64,000 nucleotides of DNA from Streptomyces sp. TLI_053 (GTDB taxonomy: Bacteria; Actinomycetota; Actinomycetes; Streptomycetales; Streptomycetaceae), in the NCBI RefSeq assembly GCF_900105395.1, contig NZ_LT629775.1, positions 4,176,001-4,240,000 on the forward strand. Direction: 5' to 3'. A program made the position numbers and the translations under genes. The notes under the pieces were generated by a model. It did not search any database. It saw only the letters and a program-made list of their open reading frames with translations, and was not told the origin of the DNA. Below are positions 25,683 through 34,832 of the stretch, in pieces; position 1 is the stretch's first letter; every line of letters starts with the position of its first letter.

Positions 25683-26402
25683 TCAGCCGGAGTGCCCGAG
25701 CACCGCCACCAGGGTGCCGAGCAGCATGAACGGACCCAGCGGCACCTCCCGGCCGCGCACCGGCCGGCGCCGCACCAGGGCGACCAGCAGGACGCCGACC
25801 GACCAGAGCCCGGCCAGCAGCACGAAGGCGACCAGGCCGGACAGCGCGGCGGACCAGCCGTACCGGCCGAGCAGCGCCCCCAGGCCGAGCGCCAGCACGG
25901 TGTCCCCCGGGCCCATCCGCCCCAGCTGGACCGGGACTTCGAACAGCACCCCGGCCGAGAGCGCCACCAGCAGGCAGCGCAGCAGCGTCCCCGGACTGCC
26001 GTCCACCACTTCCAGCACCGTCAGCAGCAGCGCCAGGCCCGCCGCCAGCGTCCAGGTGAGCGGGTAGGGCAGCCGGTGCACCCGGGCGTCGGTGAAGCCG
26101 AGCACCACACCGGGGCCGGCCAGCCAGAGCAGCAGCACCGCGTCCGCCGGGCGGGCGGCGGTGAGCGCGGCGGCGGCCGCGGCGGCGGTGACCGCCTCCA
26201 CCCGCCACGGGCCCGGGCCGAGGCCGGTCCGGCAGCCCGGACAGCCGCCGGTCGGCGGCAGGCCGCGCAGGGCGCGCCCGCAGGCCGGACAGGCCAGGCA
26301 CCACGGCTGCTCCTCGGGCACGGCGTAGCGCACCACCAGCCCGCGCAGGGCCGGTGCCACCAGCAGCCCCGCCAGGACCGCCCCCAGCACGATCGCGATC
26401 AC
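25683..26402 (-). CDS. Prepilin peptidase (A24 family)
   Basis: The protein has 239 residues. The N-terminus has a membrane helix and two zinc-type pairs (CLACPACG and CPGC), as in full-length PilD-like enzymes. A hydrophobic core with about six helices carries the aspartyl protease residues: D in GFTDARVHRLPYPLT and the GxGD motif as GPGD. Such enzymes cut prepilin leaders at the membrane. No pilin or secretion genes are adjacent, so it is an orphan. The N-methylation domain is reduced compared with longer members (usually about 260-290 residues). Confidence 0.85.
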   Translation of the reverse strand: MIAIVLGAVLAGLLVAPALRGLVVRYAVPEEQPWCLACPACGRALRGLPPTGGCPGCRTGLGPGPWRVEAVTAAAAAAALTAARPADAVLLLWLAGPGVVLGFTDARVHRLPYPLTWTLAAGLALLLTVLEVVDGSPGTLLRCLLVALSAGVLFEVPVQLGRMGPGDTVLALGLGALLGRYGWSAALSGLVAFVLLAGLWSVGVLLVALVRRRPVRGREVPLGPFMLLGTLVAVLGHSG

Positions 26403-26553
26403 GGCTTGCCCCCTCCTCCTCCGGTGGCGGTACGATCCGGCGGGTTCCGCTCCGGAACCGACCGGACACCGTCCGCGTCCGACAATGACGGCGCCGCCGA
26501 TCCCCGGATCCCCGGCGCCGCACCGACCACATCATCCACGGGGGAGAGACACC

Positions 26554-27336
26554 TTGACGAAGCTTCGGAACACTCTGCGCGCGGCCGCTCCGGTGGCCGC
26601 GCTCGCACTCGCGCTGACCGCCTGCGGTCCGGAGAACGACGACCCGGCCGTCACCGCCGCCCCGACCGGCGCCGCGCCCACCTCGGCTGCGGCGAACGCC
26701 CCGGCGGGCGCCCCGACGAGCGCCCCGACGGGCGGGATCACCGCGGCCCCGACCGCCGCCGCCCCGACCTCGGCCCCCGCGGCCGGTGCGGCGGGCGGCG
26801 CGGCCGGCGGCGGCAGCCCGACCGCGGGCGGCCTGCCCTCGGCCGCGACCAGCGGCAACCCGATCGGCGGGGCGAGCGGCGGCGGCAGCAAGATCACCTT
26901 CGACAACCCGCTCGCGCCCACCGCCACCGGCAGCTACCTCGGCAAGACCAAGGCCGACGTCACCCCGGTCTCGGTGGTCAAGGGCACCGCGGCCGAGATC
27001 GCGCCGTACAACTGGAAGCCGGCCGACACCGCGGGGAAGACGCCGTACTACGTGACGGTCAACTTCACCAACCGGACCGGTGCCCCGCTGCAGGACGAGT
27101 ACTTCATGATGCGGTTCAAGGTGCAGACCGAGCCCAAGGGCACCGGCATCCTGTCCGCCCCCACCGTCCTGCGGTCGATCCCGCAGTGCGACTCCGGCAA
27201 GAAGCCGGGCACCCTGGCCGACGGCGAGACCCAGCAGCAGTGTGCCGTCTATCTCGTTCCGGACGGCACCCCGCCGCAGTTCCTCGTCTTCGGTAGCGTT
27301 CTGGACACCCAGCCGCTGATCTGGAAGGCCGGCTGA
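26554..27336 (+). CDS. Secreted lipoprotein of unknown function
   Basis: The protein has 260 residues. TTG 26554 was chosen because GGGGGAGAG lies 7 bases upstream and the sequence then starts MTKLRNTLRAAAPVAALALALTAC, a signal peptide with lipobox LTAC. A Pro/Thr/Ala/Gly-rich spacer (about 30-115) leads to a folded domain (about 118-260) with VTVNFTNRTGAPL and two cysteines (QCDSGKK and QQQCAVYL) that could form a disulfide. The beta-rich domain resembles ligand-binding lipoproteins but no family was recognised. Confidence 0.78.
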   Translation: MTKLRNTLRAAAPVAALALALTACGPENDDPAVTAAPTGAAPTSAAANAPAGAPTSAPTGGITAAPTAAAPTSAPAAGAAGGAAGGGSPTAGGLPSAATSGNPIGGASGGGSKITFDNPLAPTATGSYLGKTKADVTPVSVVKGTAAEIAPYNWKPADTAGKTPYYVTVNFTNRTGAPLQDEYFMMRFKVQTEPKGTGILSAPTVLRSIPQCDSGKKPGTLADGETQQQCAVYLVPDGTPPQFLVFGSVLDTQPLIWKAG

Positions 27337-27447
27337 GGCCTCCGCCTCCCGATCGAAGGGGTAGCGGAACAGTAACGTCCGGGCGGTCCGGCGGGTGTCC
27401 CACGACATGCGCCGGGCCGCCCGTTCGTGCCCCTAAAGTAGGCAGGC

Positions 27448-28662
27448 ATGCAGGTCATCCAGTCCAGCAAGCTCGCCAATGTCTGCTACGACATCCGCGG
27501 TCCGGTGCTCGAAGAGGCCATGCGGCTGGAGGAACAGGGCCACCGCATCCTGAAGCTCAACACCGGCAATCCGGCGTTGTTCGGCTTCGACGCGCCGCCG
27601 GAGATCCTCCAGGACATTCTGCGCAACCTCTCCTCCGCGCACGGGTACGGCGACTCCAAGGGTCTGCTCTCCGCCCGCCGTGCCGTGGTGATGAACTACG
27701 AGGAGCGCGGGCTGCACGGCCTGACGGTCGAGGACGTCTTCCTCGGCAACGGCGTCTCCGAGCTGATCCAGCTGGCGATGACCGCGCTGCTGGACGACGG
27801 CGACGAGGTGCTCGTCCCCGCTCCGGACTACCCGCTGTGGACGGCCTCCGTCTCGCTGGCCGGCGGCACCGCCGTCCACTACCGCTGCGACGAGCAGTCC
27901 GACTGGTACCCGGACCTCGCCGACGTCGAGGCCAGGATCACCGACCGCACCAGGGCGATGGTGGTGATCAACCCGAACAACCCCACCGGCGCGGTCTACC
28001 CGCGCGAGGTGCTGGAGGGGCTGGTGGAGATCGCCCGCCGGCACCAGCTGGTGGTCTACGCGGACGAGATCTACGACAAGATCCTCTACGACGACGCCGA
28101 GCACGTCCCGCTGGCCACCCTGGCCCCCGACCTGTTCTGCGTCACCTTCAACGGCATGTCCAAGTCCTACCGGGTGGCGGGCTTCCGCTCGGGCTGGATG
28201 GTGCTGTCCGGGGACCGCACCCGGGCCCGCAGTTACGTCGAGGGCCTGACCGTGCTGGCCTCGATGCGGCTGTGCGCCAACATGCCGGCCCAGCACGCGG
28301 TGGCCGCGGCGCTCGGCGGGCGGCAGTCGATCAAGGACCTGGTGCTGCCCGGCGGACGACTGCTGGAGTCCCGGGACGCCGCGTACCGGCTGCTCAACGA
28401 GATCCCCGGAGTCAGCTGTGTGAAGCCGAGGGGCGCGCTCTACGCCTTCCCCCGGCTGGACCCGAAGGTCTTCAAGATCAAGGACGATGCCCGGATGGTG
28501 CTCGACCTGCTGCGGGCCGAGCGGATCCTGCTGGTCCAGGGCTCCGGCTTCAACTGGCCCGAACCGGACCACTTCCGGCTGGTCACCCTGCCGCGCGCGG
28601 AGGAGATCACCGACGCGGTGACCCGGATCGGCGCCTTCCTGAGCGGCTACACCCAGCCGTAG
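27448..28662 (+). CDS. alaA: Class I PLP-dependent aminotransferase (alanine transaminase-like)
   Basis: The enzyme has 404 residues. PLP motifs: NPNNPTGAVYP, YADEIYDKI, and SKSYRVAGFRSGW with Schiff-base K239. The N-terminus SKLANVCYDIRGPVLEEAMRLE and the PGVSCVKPRGALYAFP block fit the AlaA/AlaT group that makes alanine from pyruvate and glutamate. Aspartate aminotransferase specificity cannot be excluded. It is monocistronic, followed by a 180-base intergenic region before the convergent pckG. Confidence 0.88.
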   Translation: MQVIQSSKLANVCYDIRGPVLEEAMRLEEQGHRILKLNTGNPALFGFDAPPEILQDILRNLSSAHGYGDSKGLLSARRAVVMNYEERGLHGLTVEDVFLGNGVSELIQLAMTALLDDGDEVLVPAPDYPLWTASVSLAGGTAVHYRCDEQSDWYPDLADVEARITDRTRAMVVINPNNPTGAVYPREVLEGLVEIARRHQLVVYADEIYDKILYDDAEHVPLATLAPDLFCVTFNGMSKSYRVAGFRSGWMVLSGDRTRARSYVEGLTVLASMRLCANMPAQHAVAAALGGRQSIKDLVLPGGRLLESRDAAYRLLNEIPGVSCVKPRGALYAFPRLDPKVFKIKDDARMVLDLLRAERILLVQGSGFNWPEPDHFRLVTLPRAEEITDAVTRIGAFLSGYTQP

Positions 28663-28843
28663 CGCGCCCGGGAGCGGGCTGGTCGGAACATCCGGAAAAA
28701 GCGCTACGGCCGGAGCCCCGGTCGGGCGATCTCCTTGGTCGGGGAAAGATCGTCCGTCGGGTCTCCGGCCGTCCTGTCGCTGACCGGTGCGCTCGTTTCG
28801 TGCGGCGCACCGGCCTCTCTACCGCTCCTGCTGAGGCTCAGGC

Positions 28844-30670
28844 TCAGCCGAGGCGGGCGACCAGGTCTCGGTACTCGTCCCACAGCTCGGTGGGCGTGTG
28901 CTCACCGAACATCTCCAGGTGGGCCGGGACGAGCGCGGCCTCCTGACGCCAGATGTCGGCGTCGACGGTGAAGAGCAGGTCGAGGTCCTCCTTCGACAGC
29001 TCCAGGCCGTCCAGGTCGAAGCCCTCGACGGTCGGCAGCACGCCGATCGGGGTCTCGACACCCTCGCCCTTGCCCTCCAGGCGCTCGACGATCCACTTGA
29101 GCACGCGGCTGTTCTCGCCGTAGCCCGGCCAGACGAACTGACCGTCGGCGTTCTTGCGGAACCAGTTCACGTAGTAGATCTTCGGCAGCTTGGCGGCGTC
29201 GGCCGAGGCGCCGATCTTCAGCCAGTGGGCGAAGTAGTCGCCCATGTTGTAACCGCAGAACGGGAGCATCGCGAACGGGTCGCGACGCAGCTCACCGACG
29301 GTGCCCTCGGCGGCGGCGGTCTTCTCGGAGGCGATGTTGGCGCCCAGGAAGACTCCGTGCTGCCAGTCGCGGGACTCGGTCACCAGCGGGACGGCGGTGG
29401 CCCGGCGGCCGCCGAACAGGATCGCCGAGATCGGCACACCCGCCGGGTCCTCCCACTCGGGGGCGATGGTCGGGCACTGCGCGGCCGGGACGGCGAAGCG
29501 GGCGTTCGGGTGGGCCGCCGGGGTGCCGGACTCCGGCGTCCAGTCGTCGCCCCGCCAGTCGATCAGGTGGGCCGGCTTCTCGTCGGTGAGGCCCTCCCAC
29601 CACACGTCACCGTCGTCGGTGAGCGCGACGTTGGTGAAGACGGTGTTGCCCCAGAGGGTGTCGATCGCGTTGGCGTTGGTGTCGACACCGGTGCCCGGCG
29701 CGACGCCGAAGAAGCCGGCCTCGGGGTTGATGGCGTACAGGCGGCCGTCGGCGCCGAAGCGCATCCAGGCGATGTCGTCGCCGATCGTCTCGACCTTCCA
29801 GCCCGGGATGGTGGGCTGGAGCATCGCGAGGTTGGTCTTGCCGCAGGCCGACGGGAAGGCGGCGGCCGCGTACTTGACCTCGCCCGACGGCGGGGTGAGC
29901 TTCAGGATGAGCATGTGCTCGGCCAGCCAGCCCTCGTCACGGGCCATGGTCGAGGCGATGCGCAGCGCGTAGCACTTCTTGCCCAGCAGGGCGTTGCCGC
30001 CGTAGCCGGAACCGAAGGACCAGATCTCGCGGCTCTCCGGGAAGTGCGAGATGTACTTGGTGCTGCTGCACGGCCACGGCACGTCCGCCTGGCCCTCGGC
30101 CAGCGGGGCACCGACGGTGTGCACGGCCTTGACGAAGTCGCCGTCCTCGCCGAGCTGGTCCAGCACCGCGCGGCCCATGCGGGTCATCACGCGCATCGAC
30201 ACCGCGACGTAGGCGGAGTCGGTGATCTCGACGCCGTACGCGGCCAGCGGGGAGCCGACCGGGCCCATCGAGAACGGGACGACGTACATGGTGCGGCCCT
30301 TCATGGCACCGCGGAAGAGGCCCTGCTCGCCGCTGAAGATCTCCCGCATCTCGGCGGGGGCCTTCCAGTGGTTGGTCGGGCCGGCGTCCTTCTCCTGCTC
30401 GGAGCAGATGAAGGTGCGGTCCTCGACCCGCGCCACGTCCGTGGGGTCGGACGCGGCGTAGTAGGAGTTGGGTCGCTTGTCCTCGTTGAGCTTCTTGAAA
30501 GTGCCCTGGGCGACGAGCAGGTCCGCGAGGCGCTGGTACTCCTCCTCGGAACCGTCGCACCATTCGACGCGGTCCGGCTGGGTGATCTCCGCAATCTCGC
30601 GCACCCACGCCAGCAGACGCTGGTGGCGGGTCGGCGCGGCGCTGAGAGCAGCCGAGTTCTCGTTCGACAC
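28844..30670 (-). CDS. pckG: Phosphoenolpyruvate carboxykinase (GTP)
   Basis: The enzyme has 608 residues, the normal length of the GTP-dependent type. The kinase P-loop is FPSACGKTN (272-280) with reactive C276; GYGGNALLGKKCYALR and the DPFAMLPFCGYNMGDYFAHW block are family hallmarks, and the C-terminus RYxDLVARL type closes the protein. It converts oxaloacetate and GTP to PEP in gluconeogenesis and anaplerosis. GTG 30670 gives the standard N-terminus. In S. coelicolor-type genomes this gene is also single copy. Confidence 0.96.
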   Translation of the reverse strand: MSNENSAALSAAPTRHQRLLAWVREIAEITQPDRVEWCDGSEEEYQRLADLLVAQGTFKKLNEDKRPNSYYAASDPTDVARVEDRTFICSEQEKDAGPTNHWKAPAEMREIFSGEQGLFRGAMKGRTMYVVPFSMGPVGSPLAAYGVEITDSAYVAVSMRVMTRMGRAVLDQLGEDGDFVKAVHTVGAPLAEGQADVPWPCSSTKYISHFPESREIWSFGSGYGGNALLGKKCYALRIASTMARDEGWLAEHMLILKLTPPSGEVKYAAAAFPSACGKTNLAMLQPTIPGWKVETIGDDIAWMRFGADGRLYAINPEAGFFGVAPGTGVDTNANAIDTLWGNTVFTNVALTDDGDVWWEGLTDEKPAHLIDWRGDDWTPESGTPAAHPNARFAVPAAQCPTIAPEWEDPAGVPISAILFGGRRATAVPLVTESRDWQHGVFLGANIASEKTAAAEGTVGELRRDPFAMLPFCGYNMGDYFAHWLKIGASADAAKLPKIYYVNWFRKNADGQFVWPGYGENSRVLKWIVERLEGKGEGVETPIGVLPTVEGFDLDGLELSKEDLDLLFTVDADIWRQEAALVPAHLEMFGEHTPTELWDEYRDLVARLG

Positions 30671-30917
30671 GATCGCTCCGTTTCACGCCATCCCGGCGGG
30701 GAGACGGCGTAGCGGGGGTTGAGGGTGCTTGCAGCGTAGCTCCGCGCCTTGGGCCGGAACGCGGCGAGAAGGCAAAATTGACGCATCTTTTACTACAGTA
30801 AGGATGATTACCAGCCAGTAGCACGGCCTCCCGGGAGCCTTCGACCCCCCGCCGACCCCTGCGCCAATACTCCAAAACGTCCAAGTCGTGATGAGCGCCA
30901 CTTCCTACGACTGGGTA

Positions 30918-30935
30918 ACCTACGGATCCGTAGGT
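30918..30935. promoter_or_regulatory. Perfect 18-bp palindrome just upstream of hemolysin III
   Basis: ACCTACGGATCCGTAGGT is fully palindromic and ends 10 bases before ATG 30946. The size and TACG...CGTA arms are typical of TetR-family operators. The divergent pckG starts 248 bases away. No regulator gene is adjacent, so the binder is unknown. Confidence 0.7.
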
Positions 30936-30945
30936 AGCGGGTAGC

Positions 30946-31629
30946 ATGCGGCTCATGACTGCTGAGCTCCTGCAGGGCGCGGAGCGCGCGCCGCTCAAGC
31001 CGAAGTGGCGCGGCTGGCTGCACGCCGGGATGTTCCCCGCCACCGTGGCCGCCGGGATCGTGCTGATCTGCCTGGCCGAACCCGGGCCCGCGAGAGTCGC
31101 GTGCGCGATCTACTCGGCCAGCGCCTGGCTGCTCTTCGGGGTCAGCGCGGTCTACCACCGGTTCACCTGGGGCCCGCGCGGCGACGCGGTCCTGCGCCGG
31201 CTCGACCACGCGAACATCTTCCTGATCATCGCCGGCACCTACACGCCGTTCACCATCCTGCTGCTGGACGGCGCCGCCCGGCAGGTGCTGCTCTGGGCGG
31301 TCTGGGGCGGTGCGCTGGCGGGGATCGCGTTCCGGGTCTTCTGGGTCGGCGCGCCGCGCTGGCTGTACACGCCGGTGTACATCGCGCTGGGCTGGGCCGC
31401 CGTGTTCTTCCTGCCGGACTTCCTGCACACGGGCGGGGTCGCGGTGATCGTGCTGATGATCGTCGGCGGGGTGCTCTACAGCATCGGCGGCGTGGTGTAC
31501 GGACTCAAGCGGCCCGACCCGTCACCGCGCTGGTTCGGCTTCCACGAGGTGTTCCACGCCTTCACCCTCGGGGCCTTCATCACCCAGTACGTCGGCGTCT
31601 CACTGGTGGCCTACAGCGCGGCCGGCTGA
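30946..31629 (+). CDS. Hemolysin III family membrane protein (PAQR)
   Basis: The protein has 227 residues and seven predicted membrane helices. Family motifs: SAVYHRFTW in helix 2-3, RRLDHANIFLIIAGTYTPF, and GFHEVFHAFTLGAF with the paired histidines near the end; these His/Asp/Ser residues form a zinc site in the PAQR fold. Bacterial TrhA members help maintain membrane fluidity; 'hemolysin' is historical. ATG 30946 or 30955 may be used. A perfect palindrome lies right before the start. The 3' end overlaps the convergent gene by 30 bases. Confidence 0.88.
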   Translation: MRLMTAELLQGAERAPLKPKWRGWLHAGMFPATVAAGIVLICLAEPGPARVACAIYSASAWLLFGVSAVYHRFTWGPRGDAVLRRLDHANIFLIIAGTYTPFTILLLDGAARQVLLWAVWGGALAGIAFRVFWVGAPRWLYTPVYIALGWAAVFFLPDFLHTGGVAVIVLMIVGGVLYSIGGVVYGLKRPDPSPRWFGFHEVFHAFTLGAFITQYVGVSLVAYSAAG

Positions 31630-32139
31630 TCCCGGCGCCCCGTGACGGGCGGTCGACCGGTCGTGCGACCGGACGGCCGCCCGTTCCGCCGTCCACTCCC
31701 GCACCGGGCGCTCGTGCGGCGCCCGGTCGTGGGACCCGCGTTCGCGCGGCCCGCGCTCGTACGAGCCCTCGCGACGGCGCTCGCGCGACCGGTCGTGGTG
31801 GTCGTGACGGTCGTGCGCGTAAGGGGTCCGCGACTGGCGCCCCGCCTGCCGCGCGTCGATCGCCTCGCGGGCCCGGCGGCAGCGCTCGCAGTGCGCGGCG
31901 TCCACCGTGCCGCCCGCCGTCCGATGACCCTTGGGCGCCGCCCTTCGGTCCGGCTCGGGCAGCTGGCGGAGCAGCCGCCAGCGGCGGCCCACGTAGACCA
32001 TCAACAGCAGCACCTCGACCCCGGCGACCAGCAGCACCAGCGCGGCGCCGTTGATCAGATAGGCCGCGACCACGGCCAGCGCCGAGGCAACCACCACTGC
32101 GGCGCCCCAGATCTGGGCGCCCGACTCCCGATCGGCCAT
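31600..32139 (-). CDS. Small membrane protein with Arg/His-rich tail
   Basis: The protein has 179 residues. ATG 32139 was chosen because GGAAGGGGAAG lies upstream; the frame is open for 40 more codons without support. Two closely spaced hydrophobic segments (about 10-50) form a hairpin, followed by a basic stretch RRWRLLRQLPEPDRRAAPKG, a CERC pair, and a long Arg/His/Glu/Asp-rich tail with repeated HDR and RERR units (about 100-179). The tail is probably disordered. The function is unknown. Its last 30 bases overlap the end of hemolysin III on the other strand. Confidence 0.65.
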   Translation of the reverse strand: MADRESGAQIWGAAVVVASALAVVAAYLINGAALVLLVAGVEVLLLMVYVGRRWRLLRQLPEPDRRAAPKGHRTAGGTVDAAHCERCRRAREAIDARQAGRQSRTPYAHDRHDHHDRSRERRREGSYERGPRERGSHDRAPHERPVREWTAERAAVRSHDRSTARHGAPGSAGRAVGHQ

Positions 32140-32447
32140 TTCGGCTTCCCCTTCCTGCGCCGGGCTCGTGGTCGGCCCGTGCCGCCCCACCCCTTCTCCG
32201 CTCTCGGCACGCACCGGCCCGCACTGACCGACGGCCACATGGTATCTACCGACAGTCACCCGTAACCGCCCAAAGGCGGCGAACGACAGATCAACGTTGC
32301 GTCAATTCCCCGTGCGGAACGCGCACTTCCAGGACACATCACGGAGAGTAGTCGACTCGGAAGGTCGGTCGGGCATTGACGGCAGCCATCTTTTGAGAGT
32401 TACTTTCATTTGACAGTGACTCCTCTTCGCAGGCCCCGGAGGTTCCC
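32140..32447. other. Intergenic region upstream of the MFS gene
   Basis: No gene was seen. The AT-rich run GAGAGTTACTTTCATTTGACAG (32394-32415), split as TTACTTTCA and TTTGACAG, holds a TTGACA-like -35 about 35 bases before the GTG start and probably the MFS promoter. Confidence 0.5.
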
Positions 32448-34103
32448 GTGTCCACCCCGCCCACCGACCAGGCCGCCCCGCCCGGGCCGGACCCACGGCG
32501 CTGGCTCGCCCTCGTCGCGGTCGCGCTCAGCGTCCTGGTGATCAGCTTCGACATGACGGTCCTGAACGTGGCCCTGCCCACGCTCGCCTCGCAGCTCCGG
32601 GCCACCACCGGGCAGCAGCAGTGGATCGTCGACTCCTACACCGTGGTCTTCGCCGCCGTGATGCTCCCGGCCGGGCTGGTCGGCGACCGCTTCGGCCGCC
32701 GCTTCACCCTCACCCTGGGCCTCGCCCTGTTCGGCCTCGCCTCCGCCGTCGGCATGCTGGCCGACAGCCCGGGCACGCTGATCGCCGCCCGGGCCGCGAT
32801 GGGCCTGGCCGGCGCGCTCGTCATGCCGATGTCCATGGCGGTGATCCCCGGCCTCTTCCCGCCCGCCGAGCAGCGCCGGGCCACCGCGATCCTGGCCGCC
32901 GCGCTGGCCGTCGGCACCCCGCTCGGCCCGCTGATCGGCGGCTTCCTGCTCCAGCACTTCTGGTGGGGCGCGATCTTCGCGATCAACCTGCCGCTGGTCG
33001 TCATCGGCATCACCGCCTGCACCCTGCTGCTGCCGGAGACCCGCAATCCGGCCGCGCCCCGGATCGACCTGCCCGCCACCCTGCTCGGCGCGGGCGGCCT
33101 GGCCTCGCTCACCTACGGCATCATCGAGAGCCCCGAACGCGGCTGGAGCGACCCGCTGGTGCTGGGCACGGTCGGCGGGGCGCTGGTCGCCCTCACCGCG
33201 CTGGTGCTGCGCAGCCGGCGGCAGCGGGACCCGATGCTCGATCTGACCCTGCTCGCCGACGGCGGCTTCCGCTGGTCGACGGTGGCCGCGACGCTGGTGT
33301 CGCTGGTGCTGTTCGGCGCCTTCTTCGTCCTCCCGCTGTACTTCCAGAGCGTGCTGGGCGCCGACGCCTTCGGTACCGGCCTGCGGCTGATGCCGATGAT
33401 GCTCGGCCTGATGGTGGCCGCCCGGCTCAGCGACCGGCTCGTCGCCAGGACCGGCCCCCGGTCGGTGATCGTCCTCGGGCTGGCCCTGCTGGCCGGCGCG
33501 CTGCTCCTCGGCAGCCGCACCGAGGTCGCGGACGGCTACGGCCTCGCCGCGGTCTGGCTCACCCTGCTCGGGGTCGGCATGGGCCTCTCCCTGATCACCG
33601 CGCAGGCCACCGCCCTGCTCACACTGCCGCCCGCCCGGGCCGGCGTCGGCTCCGGGCTGCTGCAGACCTTCCGGCAGGTCGGCGGCGCGATCGGGGTGGC
33701 CGTCTTCGGCAGCCTGCTGGCGGACTCCTACCGGGGGGCACTGGACACCGGCGGGCTCGGGGACCACCTCGCCGAGCTGGCCGGGCGCTCGGTGGTCGCC
33801 GCCGACACGGTCGCCGCCTCGACCGGCGACTCCGCCCTGGCCGCCTCGGCGCACGGCGCCTATGTGCACGGGATGACGGTCGTGCTGCTGGTCTCGGGGG
33901 TGATCGCGGCGCTGTCGGCCGTCCTGGTGGCGCTGCGGATGCCGGCCGCCGAACCGACCGGGGCCGCCACCGAGCCGACCGGGGCCGCCGTCGGACAGGC
34001 CGGGGCCGCCGCCGAGGATTCCGGGGCCGCCGGACCGGCCGGGCCCGCCCGGGAACCCGGCGGGCCGGGCGAGGCCGTCGCACCCGCGACCGATCGCGGA
34101 TAA
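32448..34103 (+). CDS. MFS multidrug exporter (DHA2, 14 helices)
   Basis: The protein has 551 residues with about 14 membrane helices. Motifs of the DHA2/EmrB group: SFDMTVLNVALPTLA in helix 1, GDRFGRRFTLTLG (motif A), the motif C region LAVGTPLGPLIGGFLLQ, and motif D1-like GLLQTFRQVGGAIGVA. The long C-terminal tail has EPTGAA-type repeats (about 505-545), probably disordered. It likely exports a toxic compound or metabolite using the proton gradient. GTG 32448 follows GGAGG. The TetR gene starts 8 bases downstream, so the pair is one operon with its own regulator. Confidence 0.9.
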   Translation: MSTPPTDQAAPPGPDPRRWLALVAVALSVLVISFDMTVLNVALPTLASQLRATTGQQQWIVDSYTVVFAAVMLPAGLVGDRFGRRFTLTLGLALFGLASAVGMLADSPGTLIAARAAMGLAGALVMPMSMAVIPGLFPPAEQRRATAILAAALAVGTPLGPLIGGFLLQHFWWGAIFAINLPLVVIGITACTLLLPETRNPAAPRIDLPATLLGAGGLASLTYGIIESPERGWSDPLVLGTVGGALVALTALVLRSRRQRDPMLDLTLLADGGFRWSTVAATLVSLVLFGAFFVLPLYFQSVLGADAFGTGLRLMPMMLGLMVAARLSDRLVARTGPRSVIVLGLALLAGALLLGSRTEVADGYGLAAVWLTLLGVGMGLSLITAQATALLTLPPARAGVGSGLLQTFRQVGGAIGVAVFGSLLADSYRGALDTGGLGDHLAELAGRSVVAADTVAASTGDSALAASAHGAYVHGMTVVLLVSGVIAALSAVLVALRMPAAEPTGAATEPTGAAVGQAGAAAEDSGAAGPAGPAREPGGPGEAVAPATDRG

Positions 34104-34111
34104 TCGAAGAC

Positions 34112-34768
34112 ATGAGCGCACCGCAGTCGGCAACGGCACCTCCGGCCGGACCGGACAATCCGATCCAGGCGATGCTGGAGGCGCCGCTGTCGCTGCGCGA
34201 GCGGAAGAAGCTGAAGACCCGCCAGACCATCCGGCGCGAGGCGTACCGGCTGATCGCCGAACAGGGCTACGAGAACACCACGGTCGACCAGATCGCGGCC
34301 GCCGCCGAGGTCTCCCCGTCCACCTTCTTCCGGTACTTCGCCACCAAGGAGGACCTCGTCCTCACCGACGAGTACGACCCGGCGATGATCGACGCCCTGC
34401 TCGCCCGCCCCGCCGACGAACCGTTCCTGCGGTCCTGCCGGGAGGCCCTGATCGGGCTGCTGCGGCAGCTGCTGGAGCACGAGCGCGAGGAACTGCTCGT
34501 CCGGATGCGGCTGACCAAGGACGTCCCCGCGCTGCGCGCCCGGATGATCGACACCGGCAACGAACCGCAGCGGCTCTACCTCACCGCGCTGACCCGGCGG
34601 GCCGGACTGCGGGAGCCCACCTTCGCGATGCGGATCACCGCCGCCGCGATCGGCGCCGCCACCACGGAGACCGTGCTGCAGTGGGCCGAGGGCGGCGGCA
34701 CCGCGGACATCGCCGAGCTCGTCGACCACGCCTTCGCGGTCCTGGAGCACGGGTTCACCGAGGCGTGA
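34112..34768 (+). CDS. TetR family regulator co-transcribed with the MFS exporter
   Basis: The protein has 218 residues. The HTH region (about 33-85) reads LKTRQTIRREAYRLIAEQGYENTTVDQIAAAAEVSPSTFFRYF split across helices, a clear TetR signature; the C-terminal part matches the actinobacterial TetR_C_7-like group. ATG 34112 follows the MFS stop by 8 bases. It probably represses the operon. No palindrome was identified with confidence in front of the MFS gene. Confidence 0.87.
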   Translation: MSAPQSATAPPAGPDNPIQAMLEAPLSLRERKKLKTRQTIRREAYRLIAEQGYENTTVDQIAAAAEVSPSTFFRYFATKEDLVLTDEYDPAMIDALLARPADEPFLRSCREALIGLLRQLLEHEREELLVRMRLTKDVPALRARMIDTGNEPQRLYLTALTRRAGLREPTFAMRITAAAIGAATTETVLQWAEGGGTADIAELVDHAFAVLEHGFTEA

Positions 34769-34832
34769 CGCACGGCAGGACCGGTGGCCGGGCTCGATGC
34801 CCCGCCACCGGTCCGCCGTCCGGGCCGATCCG

